From contig OX621256.1 in assembly GCA_951640165.1 (NCBI GenBank), forward strand, positions 9,486,001 through 9,550,000: a stretch of 64,000 nucleotides of DNA. Direction: 5' to 3'. This stretch comes from Pseudoips prasinana (taxonomy: Eukaryota; Arthropoda; Insecta; Lepidoptera; Nolidae). The position numbers were made by a program, and so were the translations under genes. Numbering within the stretch: position 1 is the first letter of the stretch; each line of letters begins with the position of its first letter. The notes beneath the pieces were generated by a model, which made no database searches, was not told where the DNA came from, and worked only from the letters and a program-made list of their open reading frames with translations. Shown here in pieces: positions 52,985-62,732 of the stretch.

Positions 52985-53271
52985 ATCCGAGATAATGGAC
53001 TCTAGGTTAGGTGGTACCAAAGGGAGCGAGGTGGCAGATATGTCGTCTTAATCATAATGAAATAGGTCATTTTGGTGAAGAAAAGACTTTGGAGCGTATT
53101 AAGAAAACTTATTGGTTTTGGCATATGGCTAAATTTGTAAAAAAAAAAAAAAATTTAAGCGCGTGTTTCGAGTGTGCGTATTCGAAAAGGACCTGCAATA
53201 GATCGGAAGACCTTCTGCTTCCTATTCCTAAAATAGGAATTCCCTTGCATACGCTTCACATTAAAAACTAA
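52985..53271 (+). pseudogene. Integrase N-terminal zinc-binding remnant
   Basis: RLNHNEIGHFGEEKTLERIK followed by YWFWHMAKFVKK and SACFECAYSKR gives the His-His-Cys-Cys zinc motif (HNEIGH, CFEC). The catalytic core (DDE) is missing: sequence stops at PLHTLHIKN, just where the first catalytic Asp would come. Confidence 0.8.
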
Positions 53272-53620
53272 AAACTAATAAATTACTGTATTTTGATAAT
53301 TGTATAAGTCCATTGATTTGATTTGATTTCATTTTGACTCGTTTATTATTTAATACATTGTTTTCGATATGTTGATATGTGAATTTTCAGATATATTGGA
53401 ATTGATTACTAGCTTGTTATGACTTTAAGCGTATAGGTTATGATTATTTTACTATGATTTTTAATAAACACCAATTACACTTGTTATATTATGGTAAGTT
53501 GTACTGTGTTATAGTAAGTTGTACTATATTATAGTAAGTAGTACAATATTAAAGTAATTACATTAAATAGAATAAAGTATTGACAATTAGAATAAGTTGG
53601 AGAAATTTAGGGAACTCCAA
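53272..53620. other. LTR-element 3' non-coding region
   Basis: AT-rich, with three or four GTAAGTTGTAC/TATATTATAG repeats near 53490-53550 just before the hairpin array. Confidence 0.5.
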
Positions 53621-53955
53621 GAGTTGGAATAGTTGAGAGGCTCCAAAAGCTGGAGAAATTTAGAAAACTCCGAAAGTCGGAGAACTTAAGAGAACTCCAA
53701 AAGTTGGAGAAATTTAGCTAACTCCGAAAGTCGGGGAACTTAAGAGAACTCCAAAAGTTGGAGGAATTTAGGTAACTCCGAAAGTCGGAGAACTCCAAAA
53801 GTTGGAGGAATTTGGCTAACTCTGAAAGTCGGAGAACTCCAAAAGTTGGAGGAATTTAGATAACTCCGAAAGTCGGAGAACTCCAAAAGTTGGAGGAATT
53901 TAGGTAACTCCGAAAGTCGGAGAACTTAAGAGAACTCCAAAAGTTGGAGAAGGTT
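53621..53955 (+). repeat. Tandem array of alternating 15-nt hairpins before the 3' LTR
   Basis: Two hairpin types alternate: CTCCAAAAGTTGGAG and CTCCGAAAGTCGGAG. Each has a 6-bp stem and an AAG loop, and the A-T pair of one is replaced by a G-C pair in the other. At least twelve occur, separated by GAATTTAGGTAA, AACTTAAGAGAA or just AA. Most units are 44 or 58 bp. Confidence 0.88.
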
Positions 53956-54000
53956 AGGTTGGACTTTGGTCGAGTGTTAGGTTAATAGTTGTCACTGGAC

Positions 54001-54022
54001 ACGTGTATGAGGACATACACGT
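54001..54022 (+). repeat. 9-bp hairpin just upstream of the 3' LTR
   Basis: ACGTGTATG, loop AGGA, CATACACGT: a perfect stem 17 bp before the LTR. Confidence 0.8.
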
Positions 54023-54038
54023 CGCCAGGATGGTCGAG

Positions 54039-54400
54039 TGTTAGGTTTAGTTATTGTTATACTAGTTATTTGACAATTATCTTGTAATGTACAACCTCAT
54101 TTTGTTATTTAATTTATTTTGTAGCCAATTATAGCGACAATCGATTTGTTATGCTTGCAAAACCGAAGTGAGCTGTCAAGTATCAATTTTGACGTTTGAC
54201 AGAACGTCATAACCGAGAACGAGATACAGGCCTTCACTCGCTTTTCCATTGGCGCTCGTCGGGGCTACACGCGCAATAAGTCGTTGTTGGACAGATCAAG
54301 ACTTGTTACTGTTTTAATATTACCTAACGTTGTATGTGTATTCCGTGTTTTACTTGGTGAAAATACAGAACATAGAAGAATAATAAGGTGTTTTATTACA
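54039..54400 (+). repeat. 3' LTR (362 bp)
   Basis: TGTTAGGTTTAGTTATTG ... GGTGTTTTATTACA. Same length as the 5' LTR. Confidence 0.92.
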
Positions 54401-54404
54401 TACC

Positions 54405-54970
54405 CGTATCGATGCATAGATTTAATATATAGCTCAGATGTGTACAAATTTCCTCAGACACAGCTTTGACGACTGTCGTTGAAAGATTATCATAACCAAC
54501 AATATTAGTATTTTTCAAGGAATGTATTATTTTGTGTATTTCCGCAGGGATATACGGGGCTAAAAAGAAGGAGTTTAATCTGTTTTCTATTAGAGATGTA
54601 ACGTTTTTAAAAGTATTATGGGATTTATTTTGTCGATAAAGTATGTATTAAATTGATTTGCTATGTCTTTAGGTTCAGTGATAATCCTAATGTTTATTTT
54701 AATTTTCCCAATATTGTCTCTGGGTACATTTAGTTTTGAACTATTAATTATCTTCCAAGTTGATTTAGGTTTACACACAGATGTCTTTATTGTAAAGTTA
54801 TTTTGCGCTTTCCTGGTAAGCTTAATTATATGTTTTAGTTTTGTTGAATAATTAGTAAAGAGGTTTTTGTTTATTTGATTTGGTTTAAGCCTATATTGTC
54901 ATAGTAATTGGAGCTTCTTTTTGCAGTATGCATGCTCCTCCTCGTTGATAATTGGAATGTGTAAGAAGTG
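54405..54970 (-). pseudogene. LINE-D ORF2, linker between endonuclease and reverse transcriptase
   Basis: Minus-strand TWKIINSSKLNVPRDNIG and EPKDIANQFNTYFIDKI are the linker motifs of jockey/CR1-type ORF2. The sequence then continues toward LSYILNLCIDTG at the LTR junction. Removing the LTR element and one TACC copy rejoins this frame directly to TYPEALK at 48187. Several stops and frame changes elsewhere. No endonuclease domain is seen right of 54970. Confidence 0.8.
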
Positions 54971-55239
54971 AAGTGATGTAGTAGCTATACATGGGATAGT
55001 GCAGGATTATGATTTATACTTGGAACAAACATTAAATTGTAGTTATTGACTTTATTAAAAGTAAACCTACGCTATAACAGCTTTTAAAATCACTTGTTTT
55101 CTTTTTACTGAACGATAGTTTTCAAATATTTTCGGGTAAATAAAATATTAAGATAAGACAACCCTCAAACGTGTTTTTAATGCTCAAAGGACTGAAAACG
55201 TCAGGGCGTCTTGAGCATTCAGTAAGAAAAACCATTCAT

Positions 55240-55449
55240 ATTCATTTCATATCCTTTATTTGCAGTAAAGTTGGTACATTTAATTGGTCTTATAACTAAT
55301 TACAGGTCCTTACAACTTCAGCCAATTTATTGACATGCAAATATTAACATTATTATAAATATATTGTTATTAAATTATCATTATTACATTGTTATTATTA
55401 CATTATCATTATTACACCATTATTATTACATTTGCATTAATTAAATAAG
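55240..55449 (-). other. LINE-E 3' UTR
   Basis: On the minus strand, downstream of the LINE-E stop, with ATT(A) repeats and an AATAAAGGATATGAA end near 55245-55260. Confidence 0.55.
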
Positions 55450-55695
55450 TTATGCCATAAATTCACTTACGGAGTAATATGCTTTCTCTGTTAACCACGA
55501 TTTTAAATTATTTTTAAAGGCATTTAATAGCATTTCTTTTATTACCTCTGGAATTTTATTATAGATCTTGCCACACATAGCGTAACTATTTTTGAGATAC
55601 AGTGTGGTTCTAGGAATTTTTGGCAATACTATTCTTTTATTCCTGGGGTATTTATCTTTAGCATTAACAAATAGAGTTTTATGCTCTTTTACATT
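55450..55695 (-). pseudogene. LINE-E ORF2 C-terminal remnant (open, 81 codons)
   Basis: On the minus strand, NVKEHKTLFVNAKDKYPRNK, then LYLKNSYAMCGKIYNKIPEV, and the end WLTEKAYYSVSEFMA with a stop at 55450. It has the same C-terminal signature as LINE-B, LINE-D and LINE-F. The rest of the element is missing. Confidence 0.78.
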
Positions 55696-56424
55696 CTGTT
55701 ATTTCACAGATTAATAAGTCTATAGAATCAACATAATAATATGCCGATAAAATCAGTAGGTGATCTGCAATTGCCTACGCAACGAGGAATGATGACTTAT
55801 CTAATGAGAATTTTACATAATTGTAACTCATTGTAGACCTGTCGAATTAGAGGACCTCCAAAATAACTTCATATTCGGTAAGATTGTAAAAAAATTTTTG
55901 AACGGAAATCTTTCCGGCCACCTAGATAACCGTGTGTGATATCTTGTGTGTCTTGCCAATTCTCCTTTCGATGAATTCTATCCTCATCGATTGGCAACCG
56001 AGAAGCATAGTGAAGCACTTTTGGTTTCGCTACATACCTTGAAGGCTCCATCTGGGGCGAATCATGACTCTACTCCGTCGAGCGCCGATAGATGGCGACA
56101 ACATATCTATATTCAAGTGACCACCCATTCCAGTAGTTGGTCACAAAGTTACACACCCTACGATTGGTCCTTCCAACCATATTTGATGCTAGAAATTGAT
56201 TAATAGTTGTATCGTAATCTTTAGCATCTTCAATCTTACAAATATTAGTTTGTTATTCCTACCCGGTCTGTACGGTTAAGCAGGGAATGTTTTCCAGAGT
56301 AACTGTAAACGTCACTTAAAAAAATACTATGTACGTTATGCTACGCATACGCAATATCCTATTTAATGTTGTCACTAATGAATATCTAGTCTAAGTCAAT
56401 TAAACTTCGTAATATGGAAGGTAG
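55696..56424. other. Intergenic sequence, nothing supported
   Basis: No domain in small ORFs. AGCGCCGATAGATGGCGACA near 56080 is unassigned. Confidence 0.4.
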
Positions 56425-56862
56425 AACATAGCTCTGAAACGATGTGTCAGAGCTATGTTTGGCCTAAAAAGTACAGACAGCTGTCACCCGTTCTTTATTC
56501 GTCACAAAATTCTTACCCTGCCATCGTTGTACATATACGAAACTAATGTTTTTGTAAAATCTAACATTTCGTCATATAAAATAGCTCCCAAAAGTCATTA
56601 CAGACGATTGCGGGATAAGAACAAGTCAGAACTCGAAGTCACCTATGGCAAAACTAAGCTGATGAATAATAGTACCTTCTGTATGGCCAAAATAGTATTC
56701 AATAAAATTCCTGAAAAAATTAAAACGTTGAATCTAGACAATTTTAAAAAAGAATTATTTAACATTTTGATAAATAAATGTTATTATTCATTGAAGGATT
56801 ATTTAGACGACAATTCTATAATTACTGCCTCAAAAAATTGTACATCAACTCACCTACGTTGA
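56425..56862 (+). pseudogene. LINE-F ORF2 C-terminal part (open)
   Basis: Open from at least 56425: KRCVRAMFGLKSTDSCHPFF, ILTLPSLYIYETNVFV, FCMAKIVFNKIPEKIK and INKCYYSLKDYLDDNS, ending in a stop at 56860. This is a jockey/CR1-type C-terminus, 5'-truncated. Its 3' UTR runs to 57077 and, after the R1-type insertion, resumes at 58546 and ends with AATAAAGATTCTGATTCTGA near 58598. Confidence 0.82.
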
Positions 56863-57062
56863 CAATTATGAATTTATTGGACATTAATATTTAGAATGAC
56901 ATGTAATAAGTATTTTGACATTTTTATATTTAAATTAATTATTTTAACCAATGAATTTGTTATATTATTAGTTAAATTATTCATTATGTTAATTAAATAC
57001 AATATTTGTACGCCCCTGGGCAAAACATAGAGGATCTACCTGTTTGTAACATCTCACAACTT

Positions 57063-57074
57063 GTTGTAATTTGA

Positions 57075-57077
<3 letters not shown>
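57063..57077 (+). repeat. R1-type insertion target duplication, left copy
   Basis: GTTGTAATTTGACCT, identical to 58546-58560. Confidence 0.85.
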
Positions 57078-57107
<30 letters not shown>

Positions 57108-58545
57108 GGGGTGGAAAATCCTGCATGGATGTCCTCCGCCTCGGGGGTAGCGGAGGGGTCTGTCAGACTCCTACTGACTAAAAACCACCCCGGTGTTCCA
57201 TCTCACACCTGCGCCAGGGGTCGCGGGAACATACGATACTTCCGCAACCCCCGGCTGGTGCTGGCCCATAATTGCGGGCCTCCTCGCATTAGGGGGGGGG
57301 AGTGAGGTGTTAAACTCCCCCCGCAACGTCTAAGAGGGGCGCGCGTGGAACACGTCGCGCCGCCACCTCGGGTCCAGATGTGTAGTGGGCAACGGACACC
57401 CCCGAGTCCGTCGCCCCTGGGCCCATTTAGGGGGGCCGGAAGAGGGCGCTGTCCGCCCTCCGCCGACGCCCGGTGCGTCTGCTGCGGGCCGGGTGAGAGG
57501 ATGTAATCTCCCTCTCCCTTTCCGCAGCTTCCTTCCGCGAGATGACTGTCTCGCAAAAGGAAACCACCGCGTCCCAGGACTCTTCGCCGCCAACCATCGA
57601 GTTTACGACGGCCGGCAGCGACAGGTCACTGCCTACTCCAGAAATGAGGGCACGGCGCTGCTCCTCCCAAGCGACACACTCTGCCAGCGTATGCAGCGCC
57701 GTGTCCTCCCGACAGTCGACGCAGTGGTGACACCGGGCGTCCGGCTCCCTGTTTATGCGACACAGGTACTTCCCGAAGCAGCCATGCCCCGAGAGTACCT
57801 GCGTCACCCGAAACGACAGGGAGCCGTGCCTCCTCCCGAGCCAACGCTCGAGTACCGGCCGGACCGCCTCGATAGTGACGAGGCCGGCGGTTGGGCGCGA
57901 GAGCCTGTCCCGCCATTCCGCCACCAGGGCCTCGCGAAGCTGCAACCGACGCAGCTCCATGTGTCGCTGCATCGGCCGCTCGCCTTGCACCAGCATCTCC
58001 TCGCGCCACCGGTACAGTGACGCGAGTACTTTCGCCTCGAGGTCCCAGGGCGGGGATCCGGCCAGTACACAGGCCGCCTCGTAGGAGACCGTGCGATATC
58101 CCCTGATGACTCTGACGGCCATAGCTCTCTGCGGTCTCCGCAGAACAGCAATGCTACCGGCCGTCAGGTCAGCCGCCCAGATCGGGGCCCCGTACAGGGC
58201 CATCGATCGCACGATCTCCACGTAGAGCCGCCTACAGGCGGCGCTCGGCCCCCCTAGATTGGGAAGCAGCGTTGACAGCGCCCCAGCCGCGCCCATCAAC
58301 TTAGGCACCAGCCGCCGGAAGTGGGGTCCGAAGTCCCACCGGCTGTCGAGCACCAATCCCAGGTACTTCATGGTAGGCTCGACAGCGATCCGGACCCCCC
58401 CGACCACAATGTGTGATCCGGGCGGCGGCGCCCGCCGGGGACCATGGAACATCATGGCCTCCGACTTGTTGAGGGCCACCTCCAGGCCGAGGCGCCGGAT
58501 GCGGCTCACCACCTGTGATACCGCAGCCGTCGCCAGCAACGCTGC
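57078..58545 (-). mobile_element. 5'-truncated R1-clade LINE with poly(A), nested in LINE-F
   Basis: On the minus strand the element starts inside ORF2 at 58545 and ends with a 3' UTR (GGTTTTTAGTCAGTAGGAGT, GGCGGAGGACATCCATGCAG) and a poly(A) of about 28 (T run 57078-57105). It is flanked by the 15-bp duplication GTTGTAATTTGACCT. GC-rich composition contrasts with its AT-rich host LINE. Confidence 0.9.
57427..58545 (-). CDS. R1-type ORF2 C-terminal region, open to its stop
   Basis: An open frame of about 372 codons from the truncation point; the first ATG is at 58539. It begins downstream of the catalytic YADD, in the thumb (LGLEVALNKSEAMMFHG, GGVRIAVEPTMKYLGLVLD). It continues through ALYGAPIWAADL and the C-terminal zinc knuckle CHHCVDCREDTALHTLAEC, which has the C-X2-C-X9-H-X4-C pattern of R1-clade ORF2. 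The end is Arg-rich. No stop or frameshift interrupts it, so the insertion is young, but without endonuclease and catalytic core it cannot work. ORFs on the opposite strand are shadows of this GC-rich frame. Confidence 0.88.
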   Translation of the reverse strand, partial: AALLATAAVSQVVSRIRRLGLEVALNKSEAMMFHGPRRAPPPGSHIVVGGVRIAVEPTMKYLGLVLDSRWDFGPHFRRLVPKLMGAAGALSTLLPNLGGPSAACRRLYVEIVRSMALYGAPIWAADLTAGSIAVLRRPQRAMAVRVIRGYRTVSYEAACVLAGSPPWDLEAKVLASLYRWREEMLVQGERPMQRHMELRRLQLREALVAEWRDRLSRPTAGLVTIEAVRPVLERWLGRRHGSLSFRVTQVLSGHGCFGKYLCRINREPDARCHHCVDCREDTALHTLAECVAWEEQRRALISGVGSDLSLPAVVNSMVGGEESWDAVVSFCETVISRKEAAEREREITSSHPARSRRTGRRRRADSALFRPP

Positions 58546-58560
58546 GTTGTAATTTGACCT
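58546..58560 (+). repeat. R1-type insertion target duplication, right copy
   Basis: GTTGTAATTTGACCT. The leading G could belong to the element. Confidence 0.85.
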
Positions 58561-58598
58561 ATGTCAACAAATAAAGATTCTGATTCTGATTCTGATAG
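58561..58598 (+). repeat. LINE-F 3' terminus with (GATTCT)n tail
   Basis: AATAAAGATTCTGATTCTGA: polyadenylation-like signal and short tandem tail ending LINE-F. Confidence 0.7.
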
Positions 58599-58839
58599 AT
58601 ATTATACTAAGAAGACGAGTAATACAAGAAGTTTCCTGGCGCGACGGTTGTCTGAGTATTTTTTACGACTTCACTTTCTTTAAAATAAAGGTACCTACCA
58701 CAGTCTGGTAATAAGCATTAGCAAAAGGATGCATTGACTCCGTCTTAACCCTCTTTGTCGGCTCGTGTTATTTTATACTGCAGAAACAAGCCTTATGTAA
58801 AGGCTATGGTCTAAGGATAAGAGATTTGTTCTTTTGGAA

Positions 58840-58935
58840 GGGTTCCGTACACGAACGGTAAAACGGGACCCTACTAATAAGACTCCGCTGTCTGTCACCA
58901 GACCGTAGCTCGTGAACCGTAATAGTTAGATCTAG
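58840..58935 (-). mobile_element. D-family repeat, short fragment (copy 6)
   Basis: AGGGTTCCGTACACGAACGG, ACGGGACCCT and GTCTGTCACCAGACCGTAGC match the short form at 25256. Confidence 0.6.
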
Positions 58936-59060
58936 CCTCGCCGCTTCGTGTTCCGTATTCGATACCCGCGCGCCGGACAACTATTTGTGTGACCCATAAA
59001 TAGTTGTTCGGAGTCTGGTTATAATTTGTGTCCGTCTATTATATGTTTGTAAAGTATTTT
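58936..59060 (+). mobile_element. SINE-B fragment
   Basis: CGCCGCTTCGTGTTCCGTAT, CGCGCGCCGGACAACTATTT and GTGTGACCCATAAATAGTTG, with the head's A box missing. Confidence 0.7.
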
Positions 59061-59104
59061 CAATATTTTAGATTTATGATATATTTATGTTATATGAAGT
59101 ATTC

Positions 59105-59165
59105 GAGATAGCCTAGTGATTAGACCGTTGGACTGTGGAGTTATTTGTCTGGAGTAATCAAGGCA
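59105..59165 (+). mobile_element. SINE head fragment
   Basis: GATAGCCTAGTGATTAGACC resembles the SINE-A A box; the B box region is cut. Confidence 0.45.
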
Positions 59166-59194
59166 CGCACTTCTGCCTTTTCCAATATATGTAC

Positions 59195-59440
59195 ATCTTC
59201 ATGTCAGCCGAATGAAGACCACGGCTGGGCAAGGGCTTCCCCAAAAGATTTCCACAATGAAGTTGTATCCCTCGTTTGGAGGGATATGCCATAATCACAA
59301 CGCTTGGCAGACGGGTTGCCGATCGCAGTATGATGGCCATAGTACACAGAGAGACGCTGCTGCCCGTTCTGGTAGATATTCCCTCAGGGCGACTTCTACG
59401 CCCCCCACAAACTGAGATGGGGTGGCGATATTCTATGCCG
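59195..59440 (+). repeat. Dispersed repeat, 'CACAGAGAGACGCTGCTGCCCG' type, copy 2
   Basis: CATGTCAGCCGAATGAAGAC, GCTGGGCAAGGGCTTCCCC, GCAGACGGGTTGCCGATCGC and GATGGGGTGGCGATATTC. Longer and better kept than 22770. Confidence 0.7.
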
Positions 59441-59462
59441 TTATTATGTGCATGTTAGAAAT

Positions 59463-59645
59463 TAATTATACCATACTTAAAGCGGTGATGGAAAACGTCG
59501 CGCATGCCTGAGAGTTCTCCAAAGTATTCTTGATGACAAGTGATGTCAGCCAACCCGGACTACGCCTGCGTGGTGGACTATGGTTTATCCTCTCAATATG
59601 AGAGTAGGTCCTTGCTCCCCTGCAGTGGGACAGACAGAAGTAGGC
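59463..59645 (+). repeat. RTE-like LINE 3' piece
   Basis: GATGGAAAACGTCGCGCATG, CCTGAGAGTTCTCCAAAGT, GCGTGGTGGACTATGG, CAATATGAGAGTAGGTCC and GCAGTGGGACAGACAGAAGT keep the order of a common lepidopteran RTE 3' region. Confidence 0.55.
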
Positions 59646-59869
59646 TACATTTTATACATATACTTCTTTAAGATGTTGTATTCCCCTTGAAGTTGATCAA
59701 CTTAAAGACATAAGTCATTTTTAATTGTAATCCTTTGAATATAAATGTATTTTACACATCAAACACTACACATAAAATTGGATCTTGAGGCACCTCCATT
59801 TTGATTATTCAAGCTGCTGCAAGTGCTGCTTTTAAAATAGATTCTACTATTGCTTGCAGAGTTATTATC

Positions 59870-60057
59870 ACACTAATATTATAAAGGCGAAAGTTTGTGA
59901 GTGTGTATGTTTGTTACTTCTTCACGTCTAAATGGCTGGAGCGATTTCAATAAAATTGGAATGGAGAATTACACCCTGGATTAATATCAAAATAATTTAA
60001 ATTAATTACACATAGGCTATTTATAAATTTTAATGCAGTTAAACCGTGGGGCACAGC
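59870..60057 (+). mobile_element. Short non-autonomous Helitron, worn copy
   Basis: Starts TCACACTAATATTATAAAGG; ends GTGGGGCACAGCAAG, where CTAG has become CAAG. Confidence 0.65.
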
Positions 60058-62160
60058 AAGTAATTAAAATAAAATACAACACAGATTAATAAAAATTTCA
60101 TATTTAATTATTTCAAATTATAAACTGTAGTGACTAAATTTCTCGTTGTTTAAATATAATGTACCTAATTATATTCTTAAAATTTATTGTATAATACCTT
60201 TGGTTAATTAGGTAACTTAACTACTTAATTCTCTAATTCCTAATTAGGTATTTATTTATTACATTTTTAAAAAGTACTATACATTCGATATTATAGTTTA
60301 AAACGTAACTCTTCACATATAAGATATTGAGCTAACTGGCTATTTAATTGGTCCAGTGTTAGCGTGTTTCATTTATATCAATATGTTATATTGATAATGA
60401 TGTTCTGGGTTCATAACGAATCCCAAGCGGATTCGTTAATAACGAAAAGTCTCATCGGATAACGAGAGTTGAGAGTCATCTGCGCACACAGTCCTGATTA
60501 AGTCCTGCGTAATTTGCTAGTTTCCATTAAAATTGGCCACTTCACCCAATTTCGGCCATGACGAGTAGTATTAATACGAATCGATCAACAACTAAAGAAA
60601 TAGTCTCCTTATGCGTATGGACTGTATATCAAGAACTAATAACTCATATATGGGTATTTAAATGAGTTATGGTTGCATTATTTTAGTAACCCTTCATATA
60701 CCTGCGTTTTAGTTGCTAGTGTGGTAAATTACGGAATAAACATACGAGTGTATTACTGCGGGATTATATACCTATGCGGGGTTATGGGGATTGGTCGAAC
60801 GCTGCTGTTGAAAGATATGAGTCATAGGCGCCATGTTATCTCCGCAGATTGTTTTGACAGTAGTTTTCAAGAATGCAAAATTTTGAAAAACGATATCTGT
60901 AGTTATCTATCGACATAGCAAACAGTTCGCCATTATTGATTTTTATCTTAACCAAGTAGTAGTAAAGTAATATACATTCGTGGATACCGTAAAACGGGGT
61001 GAATAGAGACGGCAACCAATTTTTACTTATGTAAAGATAGTCTCCATCGCTGGTCACCTCGTTTTACAGTTAGTAGTTTTGGTTTTTCCACTTGGTGCTC
61101 CTTAATCTATAGACTTCACGCGTGACAAATAAACGATATCGTAGGTGAGCTATCTCAATATGTTTATAAATAAGAAGGTAAATTTTAGATTAAATCACAC
61201 ATACATACAAAATATACAAATTGTTTCAACGAACTATCTAACTACAGTAGAGAGGATGCTTACTCTAATTTCAAATAGATTTATTTATTATGCTAATCAT
61301 ACTGATGAATACAAACCAGTAACAAAAGTGCACTAACATTACTACTTCTTAATTTGACGTTATAACTCGAAAAAAGAATGTTAAAGACCCAGAGAAAGTA
61401 ATTATGTAAGTACTTATATTTGTATCTTATATTCTCTTTGATTGATATGATGAACATTCAAGATGTTTTGCAGAATATGGTGCGAACTGATATTTTACAA
61501 GTTGTGTTTACTGAGTTGATTGAGATTTTTAAGTTGTTCTACTTATGTAACAGGATTTAAATTAAATATGTGAGCGTAAATAATCACGAATGATATCGAC
61601 ATAAACTTTACATGGAGAATATGAAAAAAAAAGAAAAAATATATTGTTAGTCTCTGGATTACGGCCACTATGCCCAACGTAAAGAGTTTATTTTTTTGGG
61701 TTTATAAGAAATCTAATAAGAGTTAATTTTAAATTTTAATAATACCAAACGTTCTTGCATATTTTTGCTCAGTTACTTAATTTAAGCCTTTTACAGTAGA
61801 TAAATTACTTCAGTAGTTAAATATGTAGGTATAATATAGGTACTACTACCTACTATTTCAGGACATGTATTTCGTTGATGAAAAGCTATTTTCAATTGAA
61901 GAAAATAGGTAGTAATGTATTTAATAATTACTTTTCTCGTTACGTTACTAGAATTTAACAGTTTCAAAACTGGGAAATCTTAAATTTAATCATCCAACGG
62001 GTGTCAAACTATGAACCATGTATCCAGGGTAGGCACTCTACTGTTATGCTATGAAATCGTTTATAACATAACACCTACCGGAGATCAAATTTACTAGTCC
62101 ACGTTATAAAACTCGAAATAGCTAATAAAGTTAGAAATTACCTAACTTAATATACTATTT
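60058..62160. other. 3' flank of gene Y, no gene seen
   Basis: AT-rich. On the minus strand, an AATAAA at 61692-61687 lies about 470 bp beyond the gene Y stop and could serve polyadenylation. Other short ORFs lack domains. Confidence 0.4.
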
Positions 62161-62732
62161 TCACAAAGCAACATCTTTATACTTCGTCAAATCATCAGAT
62201 TCATTTCCCACAGAGTTATGACTATTTCGCAAACCGCCGTAATACATTCGGTCTCTTGACTCACTGAAGTGATACGGTTCATGTCTCAGTAAATTTACCC
62301 CATACGCCGCGTCTTCCCGTTTATAGTCCGCGGGGTAAAACCGCGGGTCGTAATCCGGCGGGTAAATTCTCGGGTCATATGGGTACGGTCGGTAATAGGG
62401 GTAAGCCATCTCGCTCTTACAGTCCGTTCTATCTTCGTATGGGTCGTATCCTTTGGGTGGGTATTCATCAGTACTAAAAGCTCCAACGATGGAGTGTCTC
62501 CTTTTGTACGGGTTGTCGTATGGTCCGGATCGTGGTCCGACCCAAGTGCCGTACATCTGTGGTTGTTGGTAAGCCTTAGGGTATCCGCGGAGGCTGGCGG
62601 CGTACTGGCGGTCGGCGAGGTGCTGCCAGTAGGCGGGCGGCGGCTGCGGCGCCATGTGTGGCGGGTAGCCGAGGCTCATGGATTGGCGACTCGCTAGGTG
62701 GCGCCGGAGGTCGGGCATCGAACCGGCTTTAC
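62161..62732 (-). CDS. Gene Y last coding exon (Pro/Tyr-rich C-terminal tail)
   Basis: On the minus strand, acceptor GATTCCAG|GT opens 572 nt ending at TGA 62161. With one base from the previous exon it gives 190 residues, starting GKAGSMPDLRRHLASRQSM. The segment is rich in Pro, Tyr, Arg and Asp (MAPQPPPAYW, YPYYRPYPYDPRIYPPDYDP) and ends LTKYKDVAL. There are many Tyr in PxY or YxxP contexts and no domain or membrane segment. Composition is like the cytoplasmic tail of a cell-surface adhesion or signalling receptor; this is a guess and I do not recognise the protein. The splice-phase match (1-1) with the next exon upstream strongly supports it. Confidence 0.82.

Larger units (their letters stand above)
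48188..54400 (+). mobile_element. Ty3/gypsy-type LTR retrotransposon, degenerate, nested in LINE-D
   Basis: Two 362-bp LTRs bound the element, with 4-bp target duplications TACC (48184-48187 and 54401-54404). Gag, protease, RNase H and integrase remnants follow in Ty3/gypsy order on the plus strand. Most of the reverse transcriptase and the integrase core are deleted, and frames are broken. It carries its own later insertions (48959-49085 and 50956-51169). By hand the LTRs differ at about 13 positions, so insertion is not recent. Confidence 0.9.

Noticed and set aside
53621..53955. CRISPR-like array
   Set aside because: Eukaryotic context, repeats themselves alternate, spacers are not unique and no cas genes are present.
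57385..58020. 211-residue plus-strand ORF and other ORFs across the GC-rich block
   Set aside because: Shadows of the R1-type ORF2 on the minus strand, which has clear motifs.
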